Made by a program: the position numbers and the translations under genes. A stretch of 64,000 nucleotides of DNA, from NCBI RefSeq assembly GCF_900217815.1, contig NZ_OBMT01000001.1, positions 496,001 through 560,000 of the forward strand, read 5' to 3'. Source of the DNA: Rhodobacter maris (GTDB lineage: Bacteria; Pseudomonadota; Alphaproteobacteria; Rhodobacterales; Rhodobacteraceae). Numbering within the stretch: the first letter of the stretch is position 1; each line of letters opens with the position of its first letter. Positions 46,805 to 53,747 of the stretch are shown here, one piece after another. The notes beneath the pieces are model-generated. The model saw only the letters and a program-made list of their open reading frames with translations. It searched no databases and was not told the DNA's origin.

Positions 46805-46828
46805 AGGCCGGGCATCGCTGCCCGGCCT
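46805..46828 (-). terminator. Intercistronic hairpin between rpsP and rimM
   Basis: AGGCCGGGCA (46805-46814) / TGCCCGGCCT (46819-46828) is a perfect 10-bp dyad with a 4-nt loop, ending 11 bp before the rimM ribosome binding site. It has no strong U tract, so it is more likely an attenuator or RNA-processing/stability element lowering rimM relative to rpsP than a full terminator. Confidence 0.65.
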
Positions 46829-46862
46829 CCAAGTCATAGCGAAACGAGGTTCCTTGCGGAAC

Positions 46863-47216
46863 TCATTCCTCGGCCGGAGCGGCAGCCTTGGCGGCTTTCT
46901 CTTCGGCGCGTTTCTTCGCCTTGTCGCCCGGCTCGGCTTTTTTCATGTTCTTGCGCTCGGTTTTCGGCATCGCCCCGGCGGCTTCAAGGAAGCGGGCCAC
47001 GCGGTCGGTCGGCTGGGCGCCTTGGCCAAGCCAGTATTGCACGCGCTCCATGTCCATTTTCACGCGGTCTTCGCTGTCTTTGGCGAGGAGCGGGTTATAG
47101 GTGCCCAGCTTCTCGAGGAAGCGGCCGTCGCGCGGCATGCGCGAGTCGGACGCGACGATCGCGTAATGGGGGCGCTTTTTCGAGCCGCCGCGGGCGAGAC
47201 GGATTTTCATAGCCAT
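46863..47216 (-). CDS. rpsP: 30S ribosomal protein S16
   Basis: A 117-residue S16 with [41 protein letters not shown] and [20 protein letters not shown], followed by the Lys/Glu/Ala-rich C-terminal tail common in alphaproteobacteria. ATG 47216 follows a ggaga site. It leads the rpsP-rimM-(sulfotransferase-like)-trmD run. Confidence 0.97.
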   Translation of the reverse strand: MAMKIRLARGGSKKRPHYAIVASDSRMPRDGRFLEKLGTYNPLLAKDSEDRVKMDMERVQYWLGQGAQPTDRVARFLEAAGAMPKTERKNMKKAEPGDKAKKRAEEKAAKAAAPAEE

Positions 47217-47260
47217 TGTGTATCTCCTTCAGATGGCTGGGTGAGGGCCTTCGGCGGCCG

Positions 47261-47557
47261 TCATTTCTGGAAAGTCTCGTGATGCCGGATAACTTCCGAA
47301 ATCACGAAGGTGAGGAATTTGCGGGCGAATTCCGGGTCGAGATCGGCTTCGCGGGCAAGCTGTTGCAGCCGCTCGATCTGTTGCGCCTCGCGCGCGGGGT
47401 CGGAGGGCGGCAGATCGTGCTCCGCCTTCAGCTTGCCCACGGCTTGCGTCTGCTTGAACCGTTCCGCGAGCGTATAGACGAGGATCGCATCGAGCCGGTC
47501 GATCGAGGCGCGATGTTCGGCCAGAAGCTGTGCGGCGCGGGCGGCGGCATCGCTCAT
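47261..47557 (-). CDS. Chorismate mutase (AroQ type)
   Basis: A 98-residue helical chorismate mutase: LLAEHRASIDRLDAILVYTL (helix 1, Arg), AERFKQTQAVGKLKAEHDLP (Lys) and DPEFARKFLTFVISEVIRHHE. It closely follows the stand-alone monofunctional form of alphaproteobacteria and would give prephenate for Phe/Tyr synthesis. It is the second chorismate mutase in the window. The start overlaps the GNAT gene by four bases. Confidence 0.9.
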   Translation of the reverse strand: MSDAAARAAQLLAEHRASIDRLDAILVYTLAERFKQTQAVGKLKAEHDLPPSDPAREAQQIERLQQLAREADLDPEFARKFLTFVISEVIRHHETFQK

Positions 47558-48093
47558 GCGAGATCCTCCGGTTTCGGATGGCGGTAGACAAGCGCCTCTT
47601 TCTCGCCCGGGAAAGGCTTGGCCGTGGCATCGAGCGTGGCGCCAAGCCGCTCGGCCAACGCGATCGAACGGGCGTTGTCGGGCGCGATATAGCTCACCGC
47701 CGTGTCCCATTTCAGCGTGCGATAGGCGTGGTCGATGGTGGCGCGGGCGGCCTCGGTCATCAGGCCACGGCCCTCATGCATTTCAGACCAGCAGGTCCAG
47801 CCGATCTCGTGCTCGGGCCAGTTGATCGGCGCCCAGGGGCCGGTCATGCCCAGCGCGGCATCGCTTTCCTTGGTGGTGATGACAAAGCTGCCCCAGCCGC
47901 GCATCACCCAGTGGCCGATCACACCGGCCCAGGCACGCCAGGCCTGCGCCTCGTCGATATTGTCCACGGCCCGCACGAAGCGGCCACGCTCGGAGAGCAG
48001 AAAATCGCACCACGCCGGAAAGTCCCGCGCCGCGGGAGCGCGGAGCACGAGACGCGCGGTCTCCAGAACCGGGGTGGGGGACAGAGCGACCAT
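47554..48093 (-). CDS. GNAT N-acetyltransferase (RimJ/RimL-like)
   Basis: A 179-residue acetyltransferase of the Acetyltransf_3 type: ETARLVLRAPAARDFPAWCDF at the N-terminus, DAALGMTGPWAPINWPEHEIGW, and the acetyl-CoA-binding region GRGLMTEAARATIDHAYRTL followed by SIALAERLGATLD. The substrate (possibly a ribosomal protein N-terminus) is not determinable. It starts one base after the ffh stop and overlaps the chorismate mutase gene. Confidence 0.85.
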   Translation of the reverse strand: MVALSPTPVLETARLVLRAPAARDFPAWCDFLLSERGRFVRAVDNIDEAQAWRAWAGVIGHWVMRGWGSFVITTKESDAALGMTGPWAPINWPEHEIGWTCWSEMHEGRGLMTEAARATIDHAYRTLKWDTAVSYIAPDNARSIALAERLGATLDATAKPFPGEKEALVYRHPKPEDLA

Positions 48094-48094
48094 G

Positions 48095-49612
48095 TTACTT
48101 CTTCTTGCCGAGCCCGAGGCCCGAGAGGCCCGGCGGCAGCTTCACGCCACCAAGATTGCCCATGCCGGGCATGGCGCCGGGCAGGCCCTTCATCTGGCCA
48201 ATGGCGCGGGTGGCCTCTTCCATCTTCGCGGGGTCGAGATCATCCTTGCCCGGCAGGCCGCCGAACTTGCCCTGCATCGCGGCCATCGCCTGTTTCAGCA
48301 TGCCGCCTTTCATGTTGCCGAGCTTCTTCATCGTGTCGGCCATCTGCCGGTGCATCTTCAGAAGCTTGTTCAGCTCGGAAACATCAACGCCCGAACCCGC
48401 GGCGATGCGGCGTTTGCGGCTCGCCTGCAGCATCTCGGGGCGTGCGCGCTCCTGCTTCGTCATCGACTGGATCATGGCGATCTGGCGGCGGATGGTGCGG
48501 TCGTCAAAGCCCGCCTCCTCGGCCTGTTTTGCCATTTTCCCCATGCCGGGCATCATGCTCATCACGCCCTGCATGCCGCCCATCTTCATCATCTGCTCAA
48601 GCTGGGACTTCATGTCGTTCATGTTGAACAGGCCCTTCTGGAAGCGCTTGACCATGCGCTCCGCCTGTTCCTTCTCGAACACTTCCTGCGCCCGCTCGAC
48701 GAGGGCAACAATGTCGCCCATGCCGAGGATGCGCCCCGCGATCCGCTCCGCCTCGAAGGTTTCGAGCGCATCCATCTTTTCGCCAAGGCCGACAAAGCGG
48801 ATGGGCTTTCCGGTGGTGGCACGCATCGAGAGCGCCGCACCGCCGCGCCCGTCACCATCCATCCGGGTGAGCACCACGCCGGTGACACCGATCTTGTCGT
48901 CAAACTCCTGCGCCACCTCGACGGCAACCTGCCCGGTGAGGCCGTCGACCACAAGCAGCGTCTCGCGCGGCGAGACCGCATCGCGAACGTCCTGCACTTC
49001 GCGCATCAGCACATCGTCGATCTGCAGACGGCCCGCGGTGTCGAGCAGATAAACGTCGTAGCCGCCCATCGCGGCCTGCGTTTTCGCGCGTTTGGCGATT
49101 TGCACCGCACTTTCGCCCGCCACGATCGGCAGCGTATCAACGCCGATCTGTGTGCCGAGAATGGCAAGCTGCTCCATCGCCGCCGGGCGGTAAATGTCGA
49201 GCGACGCCATCAGCACGCGCTTTTTCTCGCGCTCCTTCAGGCGGCGCGCGAGCTTGGCGGTGGTGGTGGTCTTGCCGCCACCCTGCAAGCCGACCATCAG
49301 GATCGGCGCGGGCGGGTTGTCGATTTTCAGCGTATCGGCGGGCTCTTCGCCCGAGAGCATGGCGACGATCTCGTCATGGACGATCTTCACCACCTGCTGG
49401 CCGGGGCTGATCGACTTTGTCACCTGCGCGCCGGTGGCCTTGGCCTCGACCCGCTTGACGAAATCGCGCACCACAGGCAGCGAGACATCGGCCTCCAGCA
49501 GCGCGGTGCGCACCTCGCGCATCGCGACCTTGACATCCTCGGCCGTCAGCGCGCCCTGTTTCGTCAGTCGCTCGAACACCCCGCCAAGGCGTTCGGAAAG
49601 AGACTCGAACAT
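48095..49612 (-). CDS. ffh: Signal recognition particle protein Ffh
   Basis: GTPase that targets nascent membrane proteins with SRP RNA and FtsY. The 505-residue protein has an N domain (MFESLSERLGGVFERLTKQG), G1 GLQGGGKTTTTAKLA, DIYRPAAMEQL, DTAGRLQIDD and TRMDGDGRGGAAL, and a methionine-rich M domain (KSQLEQMMKMGGMQGVMSMM, ending in a Gly/Leu/Lys tail). ATG 49612 is the family start; the extra 36 codons upstream lie within the structured leader. Confidence 0.97.
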   Translation of the reverse strand: MFESLSERLGGVFERLTKQGALTAEDVKVAMREVRTALLEADVSLPVVRDFVKRVEAKATGAQVTKSISPGQQVVKIVHDEIVAMLSGEEPADTLKIDNPPAPILMVGLQGGGKTTTTAKLARRLKEREKKRVLMASLDIYRPAAMEQLAILGTQIGVDTLPIVAGESAVQIAKRAKTQAAMGGYDVYLLDTAGRLQIDDVLMREVQDVRDAVSPRETLLVVDGLTGQVAVEVAQEFDDKIGVTGVVLTRMDGDGRGGAALSMRATTGKPIRFVGLGEKMDALETFEAERIAGRILGMGDIVALVERAQEVFEKEQAERMVKRFQKGLFNMNDMKSQLEQMMKMGGMQGVMSMMPGMGKMAKQAEEAGFDDRTIRRQIAMIQSMTKQERARPEMLQASRKRRIAAGSGVDVSELNKLLKMHRQMADTMKKLGNMKGGMLKQAMAAMQGKFGGLPGKDDLDPAKMEEATRAIGQMKGLPGAMPGMGNLGGVKLPPGLSGLGLGKKK

Positions 49613-49656
49613 CGTGCCCTCCTGCGCCGCGCACGCGGCCTGAAAAACGACAAGCA

Positions 49657-49727
49657 CACCAGTGGGCGCAACGCGCTGACTGGTGGCGATCCTCGCAAAT
49701 GCGAGGACCGGAGGCCTCATCCTCCGG
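49657..49727 (-). promoter_or_regulatory. Three tandem hairpins in the ffh leader
   Basis: Reading toward ffh on the minus strand there are three perfect dyads. Their arms are CCGGAGG/CCTCCGG (49708-49714/49721-49727), TCCTCGC/GCGAGGA (49690-49696/49701-49707, 4-nt loop) and CACCAGT/ACTGGTG (49657-49663/49679-49685, with an inner GCGC pairing). They end 44 bases before the ffh start. The first two abut without spacer. It may be a 5'-UTR regulatory structure or an RNA-stability element; no known riboswitch was recognised. Confidence 0.5.
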
Positions 49728-50125
49728 GAATCCGAGTCCGTTTATGCGAAAAGTCCCGACGAGTCAACGTTCACGCCATCCGAGTCGTCGTGTCCTGTGC
49801 AATCGACGCTCCATGGGCGCTTGGCCGTCCGGAAACCGGCTTCAAGTATCTTTGGCACCGCGGAGGCGTTGCGCGCAGAGCCCGAGAGGCGCAGCCCGTT
49901 CACGGGCACCTCTAGGAACAGTTTTCCGCTCGCACGCGGCGGAATGGCCATCGGCGCCTGTCCGCGCCCTGGTGGCGCACGGCAATGATCACGAAAGCAG
50001 GGGCTGTACAGGCCGCTCCAGAAAGGCGTTGGTGCGCCACATCAGACTTGCCCGCCAAGCGCGGGAGAAGCGCCGTGAACGGAACGGCCCCCAAACGCGA
50101 ACTTGATGACCAGAGTGATAACCGC
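49728..50125. other. Gene-poor stretch between the ffh leader and tRNA-Cys
   Basis: About 400 bp with no convincing coding frame. It presumably contains the ffh promoter (minus strand). The few short open frames have no ribosome binding site or recognisable protein. No tRNA or SRP-RNA signature was found. Confidence 0.6.
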
Positions 50126-50154
50126 TTGACCATCGCGCCGGAAAAATCTAATCA
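50126..50154 (+). promoter_or_regulatory. Candidate promoter of tRNA-Cys
   Basis: TTGACC (50126-50131) is a good -35 element. A -10-like TAATCA lies at 50149-50154 (17-bp spacing), or TCTAAT at 50147-50152 (15-bp spacing). The tRNA starts 13 bp downstream. Confidence 0.5.
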
Positions 50155-50166
50155 GACCACGCTCTC

Positions 50167-50240
50167 GGCGGGTTGGCGGAGAGGTTACGCAGCGGATTGC
50201 AAATCCGTGAAGACCGGTTCGATTCCGGTACCCGCCTCCA
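50167..50240 (+). tRNA. tRNA-Cys (anticodon GCA)
   Basis: Acceptor GGCGGGT (50167-50173) pairs with ACCCGCC (50230-50236). Discriminator T is at 50237 and CCA is encoded at 50238-50240. The anticodon arm is GCGGA-TTGCAAA-TCCGT with anticodon GCA, and the T-loop is GGTTCGATTCC. The gene is intact at 74 nt. An integrase gene points toward its 3' end, so it is the likely attachment site of the adjacent prophage remnant. Confidence 0.96.
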
Positions 50241-50321
50241 ATACTTTCAGTGACTTAGCACGAGCAGCGCCCTCGATAGTATCACCGAGGGTATCACGTT
50301 TCTGTTCCGTGCCCGTTCTGT

Positions 50322-51317
50322 TCACTGGCGTTTCCCCCGTGCTTTACGGGCGTGCATGATCTGCCGAGCCTCGCCCGCATACTTGCGAACCATCGCGTCA
50401 GTCGTGTGCCCGCTGTAAGCCTTGATTTCTTCATCGGTGCATCCGTGCCACGCCAGTTCCTGCACTCCGCGATAGCGCAGAGCGTGCTGGTCATAGGCTT
50501 CCAGTCCGAGGCGAACGCGCTCTTTGCGCAGCACGGTCGCCATGTAGTGATAGTTCATCGGGTTGCCGTTCCGCTGGGTCAGAATACGACGTGCGGCGAT
50601 CGGCACCGCTCCGAGCCGCGCCTTTTCACGATCGAGCGCAGCCTTGAGTTCAACCGTGCAGGGCAGCACCAACGCCTTGCCGGTCTTGTTCTGGTGAAGC
50701 GTCAGAGAATCACCGTCATAGTCACCCCAAGTGAAATCAACCCAATCCCCGGGGCGCTGGACGCTCCCCACCCCGATCTCGAAGATAAGCCGGGGCAAAG
50801 CCTGTGCCTCAGCACGGAATTTCTCCACAGCCCAATCAGGCCACGGGTGATGCTCTTTCTTGCGATCCGCCGGCGTCTTGAGAGCCCGCACGCCCTTCGC
50901 CGGGTTGCTCTGGATCCACCCCAGATCAATCGCGTGCTCGCAAAGAACCACAAGCATCTGAGGGATGTAGTTCGCAAAGCGGGTGCGATGCGCATTCGCC
51001 TTCTGGGCTGCGATCACGTCGGCGCGCGTCAGCGCTTTCACGTCCCGAGCGCCGATCTTCTCGCGCAGGTATTCCATCACCTTGTCATAGTCGGAGCGGG
51101 TCCGGGGCTTGAGCGAGGTCCACCGATCCGAGGTCCGGTAATCGTCCATGAGTGCGGCCCATGAGGTCTTCGCCTCGAAGTGCCGGCCGGTCAGGATCTC
51201 CCAATACTGCCTGTCAAACGCCTCGGTGCCCTCCGGCGCCGTCATGCGGATCAGCTTCATGCCCTTCTTGCGGAAATAGATGCGGCCGGAAGGGTGCTGC
51301 CAGAGATACTTTTTCAC
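50322..51317 (-). CDS. int: Tyrosine-type phage integrase
   Basis: A 331-residue site-specific recombinase. A SAM-like N-terminal DNA-binding domain lies around TSDRWTSLKPRTRSDYDKVM. The catalytic domain has Arg I in IGVGSVQRPGDWVDF, a beta-hairpin Lys in LHQNKTGKAL, HxxR as QHALRYRGVQELA, the H/W position in YSGHTTDAMV and the nucleophilic Tyr in RKYAGEARQIM. All catalytic residues look intact. Its 3' end is 82 bp from tRNA-Cys, and two GTATCAC repeats (50279-50285, 50291-50297) lie between them. The start overlaps the excisionase-like gene by four bases. Confidence 0.93.
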   Translation of the reverse strand: MKKYLWQHPSGRIYFRKKGMKLIRMTAPEGTEAFDRQYWEILTGRHFEAKTSWAALMDDYRTSDRWTSLKPRTRSDYDKVMEYLREKIGARDVKALTRADVIAAQKANAHRTRFANYIPQMLVVLCEHAIDLGWIQSNPAKGVRALKTPADRKKEHHPWPDWAVEKFRAEAQALPRLIFEIGVGSVQRPGDWVDFTWGDYDGDSLTLHQNKTGKALVLPCTVELKAALDREKARLGAVPIAARRILTQRNGNPMNYHYMATVLRKERVRLGLEAYDQHALRYRGVQELAWHGCTDEEIKAYSGHTTDAMVRKYAGEARQIMHARKARGKRQ

Positions 51318-51523
51318 CAGTCCACACTTCCCATGCCATCGATCGCATCACCTCGGCCGATCATGCGCAGAGCCTCCGCATCCCACCGGAGAGTGCCCGG
51401 AACGATCTCCTGGCCGCGCGGCAGGTGTCCCGCTTCCACATGCGAACGAAATTCCGCAACGCCCATGTCCAGCAGGGCGGCGGCGCTCTTCTCAGTCACA
51501 TAGAAGGGGGTAATGCGGGTCAT
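51314..51523 (-). CDS. Excisionase/AlpA-like small DNA-binding protein
   Basis: A 69-residue protein MTRITPFYVTEKSAAALLDM with a winged-helix-like pattern (AALLDMGVAEFRSHVEAGHL, then TLRWDAEAL) resembling excisionase/AlpA proteins that direct integrase or element genes. The ATG overlaps the upstream gene (51520-51523) and its stop overlaps int (51314-51317), so the three are translationally coupled. The family call is by pattern and position only. Confidence 0.7.
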   Translation of the reverse strand: MTRITPFYVTEKSAAALLDMGVAEFRSHVEAGHLPRGQEIVPGTLRWDAEALRMIGRGDAIDGMGSVDW

Positions 51524-52125
51524 TCTGCTTCCCACCCAAGGAGCTCCTGGCCGATCTCGGCAATCCCCTCGATCGGATAGAAGGCCGAGCGCACAACCCG
51601 CGTGCCTCCGCTGCGCTCCATGGTCTCGGAGCGTTGCATGATCTCGACCTTCTCTTTGACCGTCGAAGCGTCGTGCATGGCGTCGGAAAACGCCCGGTCA
51701 TGATAGATGACCCTGAAATTCTCGTTCTCGATCTGCGCGTTGCCGTTATCCGAAATCCGGATGTTCGCGAGGCCTCCCACCTCGTAAAGCACTTCATGCT
51801 CGAGGCAGTCCACAACCACGTCGAGCAGGGTCTTGTCCGGCTGATGGGCGAAGAGTTCCAGCGGCCCCCAGTTGCATTCGTGATAGGCCGGCAGGAGCCC
51901 CCCAAAGAATTCGACGTCCCTCACCGCCCGGCTCGGCGAGGGGGAGGCGAGAACCGCGATAATCACTCGGGCGGCATCCAGAGCCGTGATGTCCGGGGCA
52001 TTCACGCCTCGGGCACCCGTCGAGAACATGCCGGCATCGCGCAGATATTTCAGATACATGCGCAGCGTCTTTTCTTCGACGCCGAGCATGCAGACCATGA
52101 GGGGGATGAAGGAGACCAGTTTCAT
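51520..52125 (-). CDS. Phage-encoded protein with N-terminal HTH-like segment
   Basis: A 201-residue protein of no recognised family. The first 60 residues (LGVEEKTLRMYLKYLRDAGM) look like a helix-turn-helix that would bind DNA. The rest (LLDVVVDCLEHEVLYEVGGL, NENFRVIYHDRAF) is mixed alpha/beta without motif. It is the first gene of the xis-int transcription unit, and a 23-bp palindrome lies 21 bp before its start, so autoregulation is plausible. Confidence 0.7.
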   Translation of the reverse strand: MKLVSFIPLMVCMLGVEEKTLRMYLKYLRDAGMFSTGARGVNAPDITALDAARVIIAVLASPSPSRAVRDVEFFGGLLPAYHECNWGPLELFAHQPDKTLLDVVVDCLEHEVLYEVGGLANIRISDNGNAQIENENFRVIYHDRAFSDAMHDASTVKEKVEIMQRSETMERSGGTRVVRSAFYPIEGIAEIGQELLGWEAE

Positions 52126-52145
52126 TCCTAATGAATACCTTGCAT

Positions 52146-52168
52146 TTTAGAGGTGCGCCACCCCTAAA
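52146..52168. promoter_or_regulatory. Operator-like palindrome upstream of the xis-int operon
   Basis: TTTAGAGGTG (52146-52155), spacer cgc, CACCCCTAAA (52159-52168): a 23-bp dyad with one mismatch in ten pairs, 21 bp upstream of the ATG at 52125. Position and symmetry fit a repressor operator overlapping the promoter of the integrase operon. Confidence 0.6.
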
Positions 52169-52213
52169 CTACCTTCACGCGATTAGTTACCAACCGTCAT
52201 CTGTACTCGACAG

Positions 52214-52492
52214 TCAGAGCCACCCTCTTCCGGTCGGAAACCAGTTCAGCTCCCCGGCATAGCCGGTCAGGCGGCATTCGTTCGGCCCCATGGGGATGCC
52301 CGGGGCGTCCTGAATGGTGATGGCGTAGCGCTCGACCCCCTCGGGCAGGGTGGGGCGAAAGTGCTGGCGCATCATCTCGGCGATTTCCTCGGCGCGCTCT
52401 TCGAAGCTCAACGCGGGGTGGGCCAGCATGGGCGCGGGAAGGCCGATCAGGCCGAGGGCCGGGGCGGCGGCGAGGAAGCTGCGGCGTTTCAT
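52214..52492 (-). CDS. Small protein with twin-arginine-like signal
   Basis: A 92-residue protein starting MKRRSFLAAAPALGLIGLPA, with an RR-x-F-L motif and hydrophobic stretch compatible with Tat export or a membrane anchor. The mature part is LSFEERAEEIAEMMRQHFRP, then a short beta-rich end. Function is unknown. The ATG overlaps the upstream 63-residue gene (52489-52492). Confidence 0.65.
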   Translation of the reverse strand: MKRRSFLAAAPALGLIGLPAPMLAHPALSFEERAEEIAEMMRQHFRPTLPEGVERYAITIQDAPGIPMGPNECRLTGYAGELNWFPTGRGWL

Positions 52493-52680
52493 GCTCGGGC
52501 CTCCATCAGCTTGCAGGTCTGGCGCAGGGCCGAGCGGATGTAGGCGCGGGCCTCGCGTTCGGTCTGGCTGTAGCCGGTCTGGCGCTCGGTCGCGTCGAGC
52601 GCGAGCGCGAGGCAGTCGTGGATTTCGTTCAGGCGGGCGGCAGGCAAGCCGGGGACGGCTGCCGGAACAGTGTTCGGCAT
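52489..52680 (-). CDS. Small helical phage protein of unknown function
   Basis: A 63-residue protein, mostly helical (AARLNEIHDCLALALDATER, REARAYIRSALRQTCKLMEA). No family was recognised. It starts next to a divergent operator region at 52714-52751 and is coupled to the Tat-like gene downstream. It is probably under control of the XRE protein encoded on the other strand. Confidence 0.6.
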   Translation of the reverse strand: MPNTVPAAVPGLPAARLNEIHDCLALALDATERQTGYSQTEREARAYIRSALRQTCKLMEARA

Positions 52681-52713
52681 TACGGGCTCCGTTGATACAT
52701 GGTCGCGGTTTCG

Positions 52714-52751
52714 CTACAGTGTCTCAACAGTAGATCAAAAATCGCTACTGT
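52714..52751. promoter_or_regulatory. Divergent operator with CTAC(A/T)GT repeats
   Basis: Three heptamers lie between the divergent phage genes: CTACAGT (52714-52720), ACAGTAG (52727-52733) and CTACTGT (52745-52751). The last two are perfect inverted repeats 11 bp apart; the first and third are extended direct repeats TCGCTAC(A/T)GT. They occupy the spot where the XRE protein, whose gene starts at 52780, would be expected to repress both directions. Confidence 0.6.
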
Positions 52752-52779
52752 AAAGCGAAATGAACACGGTGAAGCGAAT

Positions 52780-53013
52780 ATGACGCCTGCACAGTGCCGA
52801 ATGGCGCGATCTGGCCTCGGTATCGGGGTGCGTGAACTCGCGGAAGCGGCGGGGGTTTCGACCAACACGATCACCCGCCTTGAGAAGGGCGAGCCCCTGA
52901 AGGCGCGAACGATCGAGGCAATTCAGTCCGCCCTGGAAGCTGCCGGCGTCGAGTTCATCCCGGAGAACGGCGAGGGTGCCGGGGTGCGGTTGAAGAAGAA
53001 TTCTAACGAATGA
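52780..53013 (+). CDS. XRE-family helix-turn-helix regulator (antitoxin candidate)
   Basis: A 77-residue HTH_3 protein: MTPAQCRMARSGLGIGVREL, then AEAAGVSTNTITRLEKGEPL (recognition helix) and IEAIQSALEAAGVEFIPENG. Such short XRE proteins act as phage repressors or as antitoxins. The ORF can be extended to 52699, but the canonical start of this family is MTPAQCR/MTPEQ at 52780. Its stop overlaps the start of the PemK-like gene (53010-53013), indicating a two-gene operon. Confidence 0.88.
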   Translation: MTPAQCRMARSGLGIGVRELAEAAGVSTNTITRLEKGEPLKARTIEAIQSALEAAGVEFIPENGEGAGVRLKKNSNE

Positions 53014-53438
53014 GCTTAAAATTCCCGCCCAAACCGGGCCTCATTGTCATTTGTGACTACTCTACAGGCTTTCGCGAGCCGGAAATGGTCAAGGAACGGC
53101 TTGCGGTTGTTGTATCTCCGCGCCTTCCGTACCGAGACGGCCTTTGCACAGTCGTCCCGCTCAGCACTACACCTGCGCGCTCTGGCATCAGGTATCAATG
53201 TCGGATCGAATTGCCGACCGCAGCGCCAGAGCCCTACGAAGGGAAAATCAAGTGGGCGAAGTGCGATATGCTCGCCACGTTGGCTTATACCCGTATGAAG
53301 CTCCCCTACACAGGGCGTGACAAAGTGACGGGAAAGCGGAAGTACTTGCAGATCGTTCTTTCGGCCGATGAATTATCCCGTGTGCGCACATCGATGCTGC
53401 ATGCGCTCGGCCTAGAATCCTTGACAAAAGAGGGTTGA
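53010..53438 (+). CDS. PemK/MazF-like growth-inhibitor family protein
   Basis: A 142-residue protein with the PemK/MazF N-terminal pattern: FPPKPGLIVICDYS, a loop, KERLAVVVSPRLPYRDGLCT and VVPLSTTPA, then IKWAKCDMLATLAYTRM and SADELSRVRTSML. In MazF/PemK toxins these segments form the RNase fold (interferase). The length is slightly above typical. Catalytic residues cannot be proved by eye. Overlap with the XRE gene fits a reversed-order toxin-antitoxin or phage regulatory module. Confidence 0.75.
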   Translation: MSLKFPPKPGLIVICDYSTGFREPEMVKERLAVVVSPRLPYRDGLCTVVPLSTTPARSGIRYQCRIELPTAAPEPYEGKIKWAKCDMLATLAYTRMKLPYTGRDKVTGKRKYLQIVLSADELSRVRTSMLHALGLESLTKEG

Positions 53439-53747
53439 CAACGCATATGGGTGTTGTCTGCGCTCGCAGGGTTCTGTGGTGCGCCTCAAGTCCACCCTAG
53501 GGTGGCGGGCCTGTGTAGGATGATACCAAATCCGAATGGTTGACAGCCCTGCCTTCCGAGGCAGGGCTTTCCATTTCTAGCTTAGCAGCTCCGCCAGGCA
53601 CGTGGCTGAATTCGTTCAGAACGAACTTCCGAAGCGCGGTTGAGCGCCGCGCCCGCTATGGGGGACAGGCCGCGCTCTCTCGGGGTTTGCCCACTCGCCG
53701 AGTAACGGGGATGCTGCGCGCCATGAAGCCGCAGGGCGCATCCTGCC
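53439..53747. other. Non-coding stretch of the prophage remnant
   Basis: 309 bp between the PemK-like gene and the portal remnant. It holds a terminator hairpin (53545-53568) and a 7-bp palindrome TTCGTTC-A-GAACGAA (53611-53625). Short minus-strand frames here (for example one starting MARSIPVTRRVGKPRESA) are broken by stops and may be remnants of phage genes downstream of the portal. Confidence 0.5.
53545..53568. terminator. Hairpin terminator downstream of the PemK-like gene
   Basis: AGCCCTGCC (53545-53553) / GGCAGGGCT (53560-53568), a perfect 9-bp stem with loop ttccga followed by TTCC. It ends the XRE-PemK unit about 107 bp after the stop, and could equally serve the other strand. Confidence 0.65.

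Noticed and set aside
49728-50125. Possible SRP RNA or other small RNA gene near ffh
   Set aside because: The conserved SRP core (GGTCCGGAAGGAAGCAGC-type) is absent; only a weak partial tccggaaacc was seen.
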